Assembly (NCBI GenBank): GCA_963781195.1 | Contig: CAWAEZ010000009.1 | Location: 558,001 to 622,000, forward strand | Direction: 5' to 3' | From: JAJPKK01 sp963781195 | Lineage (GTDB): Bacteria; Pseudomonadota; Alphaproteobacteria; Rhizobiales; Xanthobacteraceae | DNA: 64,000 nucleotides | Notes under the pieces: model-generated | The model's input: only the letters and a program-made list of their open reading frames with translations | Told to the model about the DNA's origin: nothing | Database searches by the model: none | Made by a program: the position numbers and the translations under genes | Part shown: piece by piece, positions 33,392 to 42,032 of the stretch | How positions within the stretch are numbered: position 1 is the first letter of the stretch | Layout of the letters: every line of letters begins with the position of its first letter

Positions 33392-33853
33392 ATGGCCTCT
33401 TCCAAGAAAAAGACTGCGACGAAAAAGAAGACCCCGCCGAGGCGGGTTCAGTACGCGGCGATGCCCGTCCGCCGCCGGGGCAAGTCGCGTACCGAGGTCC
33501 TGCTGGTCACGACGCGCGAGACGCGGCGATGGATCATCCCCAAGGGCTGGCCGGTCAAGGGCAAGCGTCCGCACAAATCGGCGGCGCAGGAAGCGATGGA
33601 GGAGGCCGGCGTCGCCGGTCGCATCAGCCGCCGCCCGGTCGGCACCTTTGCCTACAAGAAGCGCCTCAAGGACGGAAAGGTCGTCGTCTGCGAGGTCCAG
33701 GTCTTCATGTTGAAGGTCAAAAGGCAGGAAGCCAGCTGGCTGGAGAAGGGCGAGCGCAAATTGAAATGGCTCCCCAGCGCCAAGGCCGCGAAGGCGGTCG
33801 GCGATCGCGTGCTGGGGACCATCATCCGCCGCAAGGCGCCGAAGCGGAAATAA
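33392..33853 (+). CDS. NUDIX hydrolase (DIPP-like)
   Basis: 153 aa with a very basic N-terminus (KKKTATKKKTPPRR). The Nudix core is WIIPKGWPVKGKRPHKSAAQ then EAMEEAGV: Gly52, Glu67, Glu70, Glu71 and Gly73 fit the box, whereas the first Glu (position 58) is Lys and the Arg before Glu67 is Gln. This variant with a GWPxKG loop is typical of alphaproteobacterial diphosphoinositol-polyphosphate or dinucleoside-polyphosphate hydrolase relatives. The substrate is not known. It stands alone after the histidine kinase. Confidence 0.85.
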   Translation: MASSKKKTATKKKTPPRRVQYAAMPVRRRGKSRTEVLLVTTRETRRWIIPKGWPVKGKRPHKSAAQEAMEEAGVAGRISRRPVGTFAYKKRLKDGKVVVCEVQVFMLKVKRQEASWLEKGERKLKWLPSAKAAKAVGDRVLGTIIRRKAPKRK

Positions 33854-33957
33854 CGCAAAGACGCCGTCCGCGCCGGAGCCGTCGCCGATCGGCTCCCGGG
33901 TGAATCCAAGTCTGTGACGCTTGCCGCCAACTGACTCGTGCCCCGCCAGGCGGACGC

Positions 33958-34509
33958 TCAGAACCCCGGGGCGTTCTCGATCTGGTCGAACCAGTCGAAG
34001 CCCATCTCCTTGACGATGCGGTTGGAGATCACGATCAACCGCGCCTCCGATGTGGCGTGGCCGTTGAAGTGCTGGTGGATGGTGAACGGCGGGACATAGA
34101 TGAAGTCGCCGCGCTGCCATTCGAATTTCCGCGGCTCCGGCGACCACTCCCATTCGAACGCGTCGATGCAGTCGAACTTGAGATCCCAGTGCAGGTCGTA
34201 GCCTTCGCCCTCGACCACGAACAGCACCTCCTCCCACATATGGCGGTGCTTGCCCGAGCGCTCGCCCGGCTTGAGGAATTGCATGTAGGCTTCGACGCAG
34301 CGCTCGCGGGTGTTCATCTTGTGATGGATGAGATGCTTGATCAGCCCGTCGGCCGAGCGCTCAAACGGCATCTCCTCGGCGCTCACCACATTCGGCAGCG
34401 TCTCGTAGAGCTTGCGAAACTCCGCCGAAGCCACGACGTCCTCGGCGCGGAGCGTGGCGGGCGTTTTGCTGCCGACATGGGCAAAATCGCGTTCATCGAG
34501 AATGGGCAT
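33958..34509 (-). CDS. Cupin-domain protein, first of a pair
   Basis: 183 aa. A single cupin barrel: EAYMQFLKPGERSGKHRHMWEE with metal-type His residues (KHRH), LFVVEGEGYDLHWDL, GDFIYVPPFTIHQHFN. A similar cupin gene lies 80 bp upstream on the same strand (34590-35177), and a TctA-TctB permease gene precedes both. The pair looks like the two halves of a bicupin dioxygenase such as gentisate or hydroxynaphthoate dioxygenase encoded as separate genes, or as two sensors. Substrate unknown; a ligand supplied by the permease is the obvious guess. Confidence 0.75.
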   Translation of the reverse strand: MPILDERDFAHVGSKTPATLRAEDVVASAEFRKLYETLPNVVSAEEMPFERSADGLIKHLIHHKMNTRERCVEAYMQFLKPGERSGKHRHMWEEVLFVVEGEGYDLHWDLKFDCIDAFEWEWSPEPRKFEWQRGDFIYVPPFTIHQHFNGHATSEARLIVISNRIVKEMGFDWFDQIENAPGF

Positions 34510-34589
34510 CGCAATCCTCCTGATTCTGGCCCCGAAGCCTGATCGCCCCCGACACCCTCCCCTCTTTCAGAGGGTGAGGGCAGACGCGT

Positions 34590-35177
34590 TCACAGATCCT
34601 TGGGCGGGCGGAAGTCCTCATGGCCGGGCGAGGCCTCGTTCGGCGGGTAGGACACGATCTTCTGGAACAGCAGGTGCATGAACAGGAACAGCGGCTTCGC
34701 TTTGAACACCAGCAGGATCGCCTCGTGGTCCGGGTCGTCGTTGAAGTGCTGATGCACGCAGCCGCATTCCACGATCATGATGTCGCCCGCCTTCCACTCG
34801 ACCCGGCGGCCGTCATGGATGTCGTGGCCGCGGCCGCTGAGCACGTAGAACACCGCGCTGTTGAGATGGCCGTGCTTCTGGCCGTAGGCGCCCGGCGCGT
34901 AGCATTCGATGTGGGTCTCGATCGACTGCACCACATTGGCCGACTGCGGGCTCACCACGTGCTTGCCGTAGAGCGCGGGGCCGCCTTTCCAGGGATGGTT
35001 GCGCGAGGAATAGACCCGCGGCTGTTCGAGCAGCGACTTGTAGACGTCGCTGTACGTCCCGGAGAGCTCGCGCACGAAGGTACGCTTCTTCGACCAGCGC
35101 TCCCACTTGCCTTCCTTGTCCTCGACCGGCGGGCGGTTGTGCCCCTGCCCCGGCGTCTGTTCATAAAGCCCGGTCAT
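34590..35177 (-). CDS. Cupin-domain protein, second of a pair
   Basis: 195 aa from the ATG at 35177; upstream in-frame starts would run into the permease gene. The cupin core is ETHIECYAPGAYGQKHGHLN with metal-type histidines (KHGH), AVFYVLSGRGHDIHDG, then GDIMIVECGCVHQHFND. The N-terminal 70 residues (WSKKRTFVRELSGTYSDVYK ... RNHPWKGGPALYG) are not cupin and may be a helical cap. It begins 12 bp after the stop of the TctA-TctB gene, so the three genes form one operon: permease, cupin, cupin. Confidence 0.75.
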   Translation of the reverse strand: MTGLYEQTPGQGHNRPPVEDKEGKWERWSKKRTFVRELSGTYSDVYKSLLEQPRVYSSRNHPWKGGPALYGKHVVSPQSANVVQSIETHIECYAPGAYGQKHGHLNSAVFYVLSGRGHDIHDGRRVEWKAGDIMIVECGCVHQHFNDDPDHEAILLVFKAKPLFLFMHLLFQKIVSYPPNEASPGHEDFRPPKDL

Positions 35178-35188
35178 GCTTTGCTCCG

Positions 35189-37228
35189 TCAGATGAAACC
35201 CAGGAACGCCCGCAGCGCCGGGACCGCATCGCCCAGCAGCGATTGCGGCCACGCCACCGCGAGCAGCTTGTGGAACAGCCCCCAGCACAGCAACGCCGTC
35301 GCACCGGCATAAGCGGCCGCCGGGAGAGCCGGCTCCCGGAAGCCGAAATGCATGTAGACGAAGACGAAGACGATGATCGCCGGGATGAAGCCGATCACCG
35401 CGATGAGGCCCATGAGGCCGGCGAGCCAGAGGAAGTAGATCGCGGCGCCGCGGCGCACAGCGGCATCCGGCATGCCGAAATCGGTCCCCGCATGCCCTCC
35501 GGTCGCAACCCCGCCGTCGACCCCGGCGGTGACGGTCTGGTGCTGGCCGAACAGCTCGTTGACGAGGTTGAGCGTCGCGAAGGTCAGCGCCATGTAGCAG
35601 GCGGTAAGCGGCACCGGCTTCGCCGCCGCCGGCCAGTCCGACGACAGCGCGATCGCCGTCAGGATGAACACGATGACGCCGACGGTGAAGGCGGCCGAGG
35701 CGGAGAACCGCAGCCGGTGCCTGCCGACCTCGCGCAATTCGGCGACGACACTGCGCACGATGTCGGCAAACGGGCGGAACAGTGCCCAGCCGACCAGGAC
35801 GAAGATGCCGAGCACCACCGGCCGGAAAATCCAGCCGATCCCGTAGAGCGATGTCGAAATGTAGAGATAGCGCTCGAAGATGCCGCCGATGACGATGCCG
35901 AGCACCATCGGCGGCCGCGGCCAGCCGAGCCGCTTCATCAGCCAGCCCACCACGCCGAAGATCATCAGTGTGAACAGGTCGCCCCAGTCATGAGAGCCTT
36001 CGAATGCGGCGACGAACACCAGCGACAACACGATCGGTAGAAGGATTTCCGGCCGCACCGTGGAAATCTTGGCGAGCCAGCGGCTGCCGGACAGGCAGAT
36101 CAGCGCGCCGATGACGTGGGCGAGCGTCAGGCTCCACACGATCGTATAGGTGACGTCGAGATTCTTGGTCAGCATCTCCGGGCCGGGGGTGAGCCCGTGC
36201 ATCAGGAACGCCCCGAGCAGGATCGCCATCGACGCGCCCGCCGGAACGCCGAACGCGATGGTCGGCACGAGGTGACCGCCCTCCTTGGCGTTGTTGGAGC
36301 TTTCCGGCGCGATGACGCCGCGCACGTCGCCGGACCCGAACGTCTCGGGGTTCTTTTCGGTGCGCTGGGCGTAGCCGTAGGCGATCCAGTCGATCACCGC
36401 GGAGCCGATGCCCGGGATGGCGCCGAGGCCGGTGCCGAGGATCGCGCAGCGCAGCACCAGCCACCAGTGGCGGCCGACGTCGCGCACGCCCTCCCACTGG
36501 CTCGACAGGCTGATCTCGCCGGCGTGATCGCCAGCGATCTTCTTGCGGGAGACCGCGAGTTCGCACAGCTCGGGCATCGCGAACAGGCCGAGCGTCGCCG
36601 GCACCAGCGGCACCCCGTCGTAGAGATAAAGCGTATCGAAGGTCCAGCGCAGCGTGCCGCTCTCCGACCGCGAGCCGATCATGGATACCATCAGGCCGAG
36701 GCCGGCGGCGGTCAGCCCCTTGAGCGGCGCGCGTCCGGACAGCGTCGCCACCATGGAGAGGCCGAACAGGGTGAAGGCCAAAAGCTCCGGCGAGCCGATC
36801 GAGAGCAGGACCGGCCGCAGCACCGGGATGCTCAGCGCCAGTGCCACCGCGCCGACCAGGCCACCGGCGAGCGAGGCCGCAAAGCCGGCGCCGAAGGCGC
36901 GACCGGCCTCGCCCTTGCGCGCCATGGCATGACCGTCGATCACGGTCGCGGCGGCGCCGACATGGCCGGGCACCCCGAACAGCACCGCGCTGATGAAGTC
37001 CGACGAGGTGATCACGGCGGCCATGCCGAGCAGGAGCGCCATCGCGGTGTGCTGGTCCATCCCGTAGGTGAACGGGATCAGCATCGCCATGCCGACGATA
37101 CCGTTGAGGCCGGGCAGCACGCCGATGGCGAGCCCGATGACCACGCCGATGACGAGCACCATCAGGCGCGCGGGCTCGATCAAAAGCCAAAAGGCGTGGG
37201 CGGCCGCCGATGCCATGTCAGCCGGCAT
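35189..37228 (-). CDS. Fused TctA-TctB tripartite tricarboxylate transporter permease
   Basis: 679 aa from ATG 37228 (GAGGA 11 bp upstream); an ATG at 37216 is an alternative. The first ~500 residues are TctA: the GVLPGLNGIVGMAMLIPFTY and GAIPGIGSAVIDWIAYG signature loops, PESSNNAKEGGHLVPTIAFG, and many membrane helices. The last ~150 residues (FTVGVIVFILTAIALS ... GFIPAIIVFVFVYMHFGFRE) contain four helices typical of TctB. TctA and TctB are normally separate proteins. No solute-binding protein is adjacent, although two orphan Bug proteins are encoded in the window (14971, 30715). Two cupins are downstream. Confidence 0.88.
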   Translation of the reverse strand: MPADMASAAAHAFWLLIEPARLMVLVIGVVIGLAIGVLPGLNGIVGMAMLIPFTYGMDQHTAMALLLGMAAVITSSDFISAVLFGVPGHVGAAATVIDGHAMARKGEAGRAFGAGFAASLAGGLVGAVALALSIPVLRPVLLSIGSPELLAFTLFGLSMVATLSGRAPLKGLTAAGLGLMVSMIGSRSESGTLRWTFDTLYLYDGVPLVPATLGLFAMPELCELAVSRKKIAGDHAGEISLSSQWEGVRDVGRHWWLVLRCAILGTGLGAIPGIGSAVIDWIAYGYAQRTEKNPETFGSGDVRGVIAPESSNNAKEGGHLVPTIAFGVPAGASMAILLGAFLMHGLTPGPEMLTKNLDVTYTIVWSLTLAHVIGALICLSGSRWLAKISTVRPEILLPIVLSLVFVAAFEGSHDWGDLFTLMIFGVVGWLMKRLGWPRPPMVLGIVIGGIFERYLYISTSLYGIGWIFRPVVLGIFVLVGWALFRPFADIVRSVVAELREVGRHRLRFSASAAFTVGVIVFILTAIALSSDWPAAAKPVPLTACYMALTFATLNLVNELFGQHQTVTAGVDGGVATGGHAGTDFGMPDAAVRRGAAIYFLWLAGLMGLIAVIGFIPAIIVFVFVYMHFGFREPALPAAAYAGATALLCWGLFHKLLAVAWPQSLLGDAVPALRAFLGFI

Positions 37229-37568
37229 ATTCCGGTGTTTCCTCGCGGCTGGGTCGCTCGCTGGCCGTCCCGATCGCCGGGCCATTGAATCGCCAAGCCA
37301 TCGAATCGTCGGGCCATCGAATTGAATTGGCGCGTTTTTTTTCGGGCGGCTTCGCATCGCCCCCCAAATTCGAGTTTACAGCGCAACCGCCCGGCAGCGT
37401 CAAGTTTCGCGGAATCGATGTTTCGCGCCCGGCCGAATGCCAGACCGCCGATTGCCCGCGGCCGCGCGAGCCTGACCGCCGGTTCTCCGGGCCGATTGTG
37501 CGCCCCGGCCGGGCCGGAATATGCTGCCCGCGGCACCTGCCGCGCTCACGACGGAAAGGTCACGCTCG
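37229..37568. other. Divergent intergenic region with 16-bp tandem repeats
   Basis: 340 bp between the TctA-TctB gene and the cNMP-binding gene, which read apart. Apart from the 16-bp repeat array at 37275-37322 there is an atypical A/T stretch (ttgaattggcgcgttttttttc, 37321-37342). No gene or RNA is evident. Confidence 0.5.
37275..37322. repeat. Three 16-bp tandem repeats with the core GAATCGCCAAGCC
   Basis: The units cgccgggccattgaat, cgccaagccatcgaat and cgtcgggccatcgaat follow each other exactly, with a partial fourth copy after 37322 (tgaattggcg). The array lies about 50 bp upstream of the permease start, where a regulator or transcript leader would be expected. Confidence 0.85.
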
Positions 37569-38177
37569 ATGCAGGCTCCCTACGCCGAATTCATCGGCAT
37601 CGCCGCGGCGGCCGCGAGCCTTTATGCGGCGCAATCGAAGACCATCATTCCGCTCCGCGTGGCGGCCATCGCGGCGAACGCCCTCGCCATGACCTACAGC
37701 ATGATGCACGGAAGCTATCCGACCGTCCTGCTCAACGCGATCATGCTGCCGCTCAACGCTTGGCGGCTGCGGGCGATGCTCAACCTCATCCGCGAGACCG
37801 GCGCCGCCGCCACGGGCGACATGAACGCCGAATGGCTGCTGCCCTACACGCGCCCGAAGAGCTTCAAGGCCGGTGCCACCCTGATGGAGCGCGGCGAATA
37901 TGCCACCGCCGCCTACTACGTCGTCTCCGGCGAGGTCGAGGTGGTGGAAAGCAACCTGACGCTGGGAAAGGGCACCCTGCTCGGCGAGATCGGCCTGTTC
38001 ACTCCCGACGGACGGCGCACCCGCACGATCCGCTGCAAGACCGACGTTCAGACGGCGGTGATCGACTACGACCGTTTCAAGGAGCTTTATTTCCAGAACC
38101 CGGAGTTCGGCTTCCGCCTGCTCCACCTCGTCGTCGCACGGCTGCATTCCGAGGCCCCACACGCCGCCCCGTCTTAG
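37569..38177 (+). CDS. Membrane protein with a C-terminal cyclic-nucleotide-binding domain
   Basis: 202 aa from ATG 37569, preceded by GGAAAGG. Residues ~5-70 hold two or three short hydrophobic helices (FIGIAAAAASLYA, LRVAAIAANALAMTYSMM, PTVLLNAIMLPLNAW). Residues ~90-190 are a cNMP-binding fold: FKAGATLMERGEYATAAYYVVSGEVEVVE, then TLLGEIGLFTPDGRRTRTIRC (phosphate-binding cassette region) and RFKELYFQNPEFGFRL. There is no DNA-binding helix-turn-helix, so it is not a CRP-type regulator but a membrane sensor or channel-like protein of unknown output. It converges with the OprB-like porin gene, 32 bp from its stop. Confidence 0.85.
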   Translation: MQAPYAEFIGIAAAAASLYAAQSKTIIPLRVAAIAANALAMTYSMMHGSYPTVLLNAIMLPLNAWRLRAMLNLIRETGAAATGDMNAEWLLPYTRPKSFKAGATLMERGEYATAAYYVVSGEVEVVESNLTLGKGTLLGEIGLFTPDGRRTRTIRCKTDVQTAVIDYDRFKELYFQNPEFGFRLLHLVVARLHSEAPHAAPS

Positions 38178-38209
38178 ATCAGGCCCAGGCGTCCTGGGAT
38201 GTTTCGGGC

Positions 38210-39697
38210 TCAGAAGTTCAGGAACGTCCGCGCGCCGGCAACGAAGGCGTTCGGGATCGCCGTGGCGCCGCTCGGATCGAGCGGGTTCGGGGCGTGAGCT
38301 CCGGGGTGGATGATGTACTGAAAATCCGGCTGAAACGACCAGTTGCGGGTGAGCTGCACGAGGTAGGTCAGCTCGATGGTCGCCTCGTAGTCGCGGTTGG
38401 GCGTCGCGACGCCGGTGAGCGCCTCCACTTCGTGCTCGTGGACGATCGCGTCCGGCGAAATGCGTCCAAAGGCGGCACCGACACCGACCTCGTCGTCCGG
38501 CCGCGACGCGATCGGCGCTTTGAAGGCGAGGCCGCCGTCCGCATAGAAGCTGACCGCGTTGCGGTCGCTCGGCGCGCCGGCAACGCGCGCGAAGGCGCTC
38601 AGGCCGCGGTCGCTACCGGCCTCGATCCGCCACAGCATCTGGTTGATGATGCCATAGACGACACCGTTGCCGTTGTGCAGCAGCAGTTGCGACCCGGGCG
38701 TCCCCAGCAGGCCGCCTTGCACGCTGTAGCGCTGATCGGGAAACAGGCCGGTGTGGTACACCGCGCCGAGCTTGACCGTGCCGGGCAAACCTCCTCCGGC
38801 CGCCGACGGCGGCGCCGAGGATCCCGCCGCGCCGCCTTCCAGGTTCGGGGCATTCACCGATCCGCCGGGCGTGCTCTGATTGTAGGCGTAGGACATCTCC
38901 GCGATCAGCAGCGGCGCATCGTTGATCCGGAAAAAGGTGCCCGAGCGGTCTCGCAGCACCGGCTGGCCGATGCCGGGACCCGCTGGGTTGCCGTTGAAGA
39001 TCGCCGCCCTCAGGGTGAATTGCTCGTTGAGCGCGTATTTCAGCCGCGCGCCCGGCGTGGCTTCCGGGTAGTTCGGGCCGCCGCTCGGCAGGTCTTCCGA
39101 CATCAGGAACGGCCACCCGAAGGCCGAGTTGACGAACAGGTCGGCCGTGTCGGCGATCGCGAATTCCTGCGACGCCGTGAACTGACCGACGCGCAGGTTG
39201 GTCTGGCTGCCGAATTTCTGCCCGATCCACAGGTTGAACAGGCGGGTGGTGCCCGGCGCCTCGACGCCGCTCACCGTCATCAGGTTTTCGAGGTAGTTCT
39301 CGCTCAGCCCGGGGCCGTGGATCTGGTGCATGCTGGCGTGAAAGGTCGCGCCGGACCAGCCCATGAGCTTCTCGAGGTCGGCGTCGACGATCGCGCTCAG
39401 GCGTCCGGAATAGCCGAGCCCCTGGTAAACCCCGCCGGACGGGTTCCCCAGCGCGTCGCCGTAGTAATGGAAGGTGAACTTGACCCCGGCCTGCTCGAGC
39501 CGCGTGCGCAAGCCGCCGGGATCGGTGAACTGGCTCCAGACGTCGTCGAATGAAGGGGTCGCGGAAGGCGCGCCCGAAGGGGGAGCCCCGGACTGGGGCG
39601 CCGGGGCTGCCGCGTCCTGACCCGTGTCAGGGCCCGTATCCTGGGTCGCACTGCCGATCGCCCGGGCCGGCGAATGCCAGACCAGCGCGCACGCCAA
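38210..39697 (-). CDS. OprB-type carbohydrate-selective porin, possible frameshift at the 5' end
   Basis: 495 aa as drawn from a TTG at 39697. The mature part is OprB-like: FTDPGGLRTRLEQAGVKFTF, YQGLGYSGRLSAIVDADLEK, NLRVGQFTASQEFAIADTAD, GVGAAFGRISPD, and a C-terminal ARTFLNF ending in Phe as outer-membrane porins do. The drawn start leaves only a 14-residue stub of a signal peptide. The missing part (FAVWRVAAGLACALVWHSPARA) is encoded just upstream in frame, but no start codon exists there. The nearest ATG, at 39782, is one base out of frame across a run of seven A/T (39773-39779). Either the run is miscounted or the gene is phase-variable. Confidence 0.8.
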   Translation of the reverse strand: MACALVWHSPARAIGSATQDTGPDTGQDAAAPAPQSGAPPSGAPSATPSFDDVWSQFTDPGGLRTRLEQAGVKFTFHYYGDALGNPSGGVYQGLGYSGRLSAIVDADLEKLMGWSGATFHASMHQIHGPGLSENYLENLMTVSGVEAPGTTRLFNLWIGQKFGSQTNLRVGQFTASQEFAIADTADLFVNSAFGWPFLMSEDLPSGGPNYPEATPGARLKYALNEQFTLRAAIFNGNPAGPGIGQPVLRDRSGTFFRINDAPLLIAEMSYAYNQSTPGGSVNAPNLEGGAAGSSAPPSAAGGGLPGTVKLGAVYHTGLFPDQRYSVQGGLLGTPGSQLLLHNGNGVVYGIINQMLWRIEAGSDRGLSAFARVAGAPSDRNAVSFYADGGLAFKAPIASRPDDEVGVGAAFGRISPDAIVHEHEVEALTGVATPNRDYEATIELTYLVQLTRNWSFQPDFQYIIHPGAHAPNPLDPSGATAIPNAFVAGARTFLNF

Positions 39698-39924
39698 CCC
39701 CGCGGCGACCCGCCAAACGGCGAAATCCCCACAACTGGTACCGCCCCGCCGTCGCCCGCGACTGCCCCGCGCAAAAAAACATCAAGGAATTTGAACAGAT
39801 TCGCTTGGCAGTATGATGAATGTCGTTCGTCAGCCGCAATGCGCGCGACCGCGGCGCGGTCTCCGGACCCTCCTTATGCGATGGCGGCACGGGGCTGGTC
39901 CACGCCGCGGACCAGCCCTGCCGT

Positions 39925-41472
39925 TCAGCGCATCCCACCGCCGGAAACGTCGGCCATCTTCGCCAGGGCGTCGTCGATGGTGAAACTCGCCGACTTCTGG
40001 CGCGGCGGATAGTCCTTGAAGGTCATGGCAAACTGGCCCGCGATCATCTGCGTCGCATAGAGGACGTAGACGTGGTTCAAGTACCAGTCCCAGTAGGTGT
40101 TCGAGGTGACGTCGGCGCGCTCGTAGGGGTCGGTACGCAAGTTGAATATTTTGGGCAGCCGCAAGGCGGTGAACGGCTCCGCCCAGACCTGCAGCGTGCC
40201 CGGGCAGCGCTGCTCCATGAACACCACCTTCCAGTTGTCGTACCGAAGCCCGAGGACATCCCCGTCATCGCTGAAGTAGACGAACAGCTTGCGCGGGCAC
40301 TCTTTCTCCTCGCCGGTGAGATACGGCAGCAGATTATACCCGTCGATGTGGTTCTTGAACGTCTTGCCGTGCGCGGTGTGGCCCTTGAGCAGCTTCTCGA
40401 CGACATCGGGCTCGCCCGCCATCGCGAGAAACGTCGGGAGCCAGTCGTGATGCTGGACGATCTCGTTGGAGACCGAGCCGGCCTTGATCTTGCCGGGCCA
40501 ACGCAGCAACAGCGGGACGCGGAAGGCGCCTTCCCAATTGGTGTTCTTCTCGCTGCGGAACGGCGTCATGCCGCCGTCGGGCCATGAGTTCATGTGGGGC
40601 CCGTTGTCGGTGCTGTACATGACGACGGTGTCCTCGGTGATCCCGAGCGCGTCGAGATAATCCAGCATGTCGCCGACGTTCTTGTCGTGGTCGATCATGG
40701 TGTCGTGATAGGGCGACTGCCACCGGCCGGCCTGGCCGAGGCTCGACTTCTTGGTGTGGGTGTAGAGGTGCATGTGGGTGGTGTTCAGCCACACGAAGAA
40801 CGGCGTGCCGGCGTCGTGCTGCCGTTTGATGAAATCCTTCGCGTGGGTGACGAAATCCTCGTCGCACGTTTCCATCCGCTTCTTGGTGAGCGGGCCGGTG
40901 TCCTCGATCCTCTGCTTGCCGACCCGGCCCCATCGCGGATGCTCGGTCGGATCATCCGTATCGGTCGCCCAGCAATGCAGCACGCCGCGCGGCCCGAAGC
41001 GCTCCTTGAAATGGGGGAAATCCTTCTCCGGAGGATAGTCGTACATCTCCGGCTCCTCCTCCGCATTGAGATGGTAGAGATTGCCGAAGAACTCGTCGAA
41101 GCCGTGCACGGTGGGGAGAAACTTGTTGAGGTCGCCGAGGTGGTTCTTGCCGAACTGGCCGGTCGCGTAGCCATGGTTCTTGAGAAGCTCGGCGATGGTG
41201 ACGTCCTCGGCCTGCAGGCCTACGGGAGCCGCGGGAATTCCGACCTTGGTCAGTCCGGTGCGGAAGCCGCTCTGCCCGGTGATGAAGGACGCCCGGCCCG
41301 CGGTGCAGCTCTGCTCACCATAGGAGTCGGTGAACATCATGCCTTCCCTGGCGAGGCGATCGATGTTGGGCGTCTGGTAGCCCATCAGCCCGCGCGTGTA
41401 GCAGCTCAGATTCGAGATGCCGATATCGTCGCCCCATATGACGAGGATGTTCGGTTTCTTGGATTTTGCCAT
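39925..41472 (-). CDS. Arylsulfatase-type sulfatase
   Basis: 515 aa. Sulfatase fold: KPNILVIWGDDIGISN (metal-binding Asp pair, 15-16), GEQSCTAGRASFITGQ with the formylglycine precursor Cys56 in C-T-A-G-R, FGKNHLGD (Lys and His), and MYSTDNGPHMNSW. The CxAxR form is accepted by formylglycine-generating enzyme. There is no signal peptide, so it acts in the cytoplasm as does the Pseudomonas AtsA. It is the last gene of a minus-strand operon with DUF202 and a membrane protein after the FGE gene, and an outer-membrane OprB-like porin gene follows. The natural substrate is an aryl or sugar sulfate ester. Confidence 0.92.
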   Translation of the reverse strand: MAKSKKPNILVIWGDDIGISNLSCYTRGLMGYQTPNIDRLAREGMMFTDSYGEQSCTAGRASFITGQSGFRTGLTKVGIPAAPVGLQAEDVTIAELLKNHGYATGQFGKNHLGDLNKFLPTVHGFDEFFGNLYHLNAEEEPEMYDYPPEKDFPHFKERFGPRGVLHCWATDTDDPTEHPRWGRVGKQRIEDTGPLTKKRMETCDEDFVTHAKDFIKRQHDAGTPFFVWLNTTHMHLYTHTKKSSLGQAGRWQSPYHDTMIDHDKNVGDMLDYLDALGITEDTVVMYSTDNGPHMNSWPDGGMTPFRSEKNTNWEGAFRVPLLLRWPGKIKAGSVSNEIVQHHDWLPTFLAMAGEPDVVEKLLKGHTAHGKTFKNHIDGYNLLPYLTGEEKECPRKLFVYFSDDGDVLGLRYDNWKVVFMEQRCPGTLQVWAEPFTALRLPKIFNLRTDPYERADVTSNTYWDWYLNHVYVLYATQMIAGQFAMTFKDYPPRQKSASFTIDDALAKMADVSGGGMR

Positions 41473-41565
41473 CGGCGTTGTCCTTCCTTGCGATGATGTT
41501 GCGGCGGGGGCGCGACAGGGTGTTGCGCGTGATGCCGGGGTCGATGGGCGATGTGTCGGGCAACC

Positions 41566-42027
41566 TCAGCCGAACGGCCCGACGTGGAACAGCATGCTCA
41601 CGATCGCGGCGATCCCGATCGCGAGCAGGACGGTTGCGGTGATGAGCGTGAGGGACGGTGGAAATCCGGTCTCGCCGTGGACGAGGCCGTCTTGTGTCAT
41701 CTGCCGGCGCAGCATGCGCAGTCCGAGCATGAATTGCACGTGGTAGATGATCCCGATGACGAGCATCGCGATGCCGAGCAACACCAGCGCGATGCCGAAA
41801 TTCCGCGCCGCGTGCCCGTCGCCCCCGATGACGTGGCCTTCCCGCAGCCTCTCGAAGACCTGAAAAATCGTGAACCCGAAGCTGATCAGCGAGAGCGAGG
41901 TGCGGATCACGGACATCAGCGTGCGGTCCGCGCTCATGCGGGTGCGCTGGAACGACATGCCGGTGCGCCGCGCCGACTGATCGGTGGCAATCTGGCCGGG
42001 ATCGGATTTCGAGGTGATTCGCTCCAT
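41566..42027 (-). CDS. DUF202 (YidH-like) membrane protein
   Basis: 153 aa. After a soluble N-terminus (~30 residues) the sequence shows the DUF202 signature RTRMSADRTLMSVIRTSLSLISFGF, followed by helices at ~75-95 (NFGIALVLLGIAMLVIGII) and ~123-148. DUF202 proteins are three-helix inner-membrane proteins of unknown function. The gene sits between the unknown membrane protein (6 bp upstream) and the sulfatase, in the operon with FGE. A link with sulfate ester handling is by position only. Confidence 0.85.
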   Translation of the reverse strand: MERITSKSDPGQIATDQSARRTGMSFQRTRMSADRTLMSVIRTSLSLISFGFTIFQVFERLREGHVIGGDGHAARNFGIALVLLGIAMLVIGIIYHVQFMLGLRMLRRQMTQDGLVHGETGFPPSLTLITATVLLAIGIAAIVSMLFHVGPFG

Positions 42028-42032
42028 GGCAA

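Noticed and set aside
34551..34582. Palindrome ccctctttcagagggtgaggg between the two cupin genes as a terminator
   Set aside because: The stem is short and imperfect and no T run follows on the minus strand; may be an REP-like fragment only.
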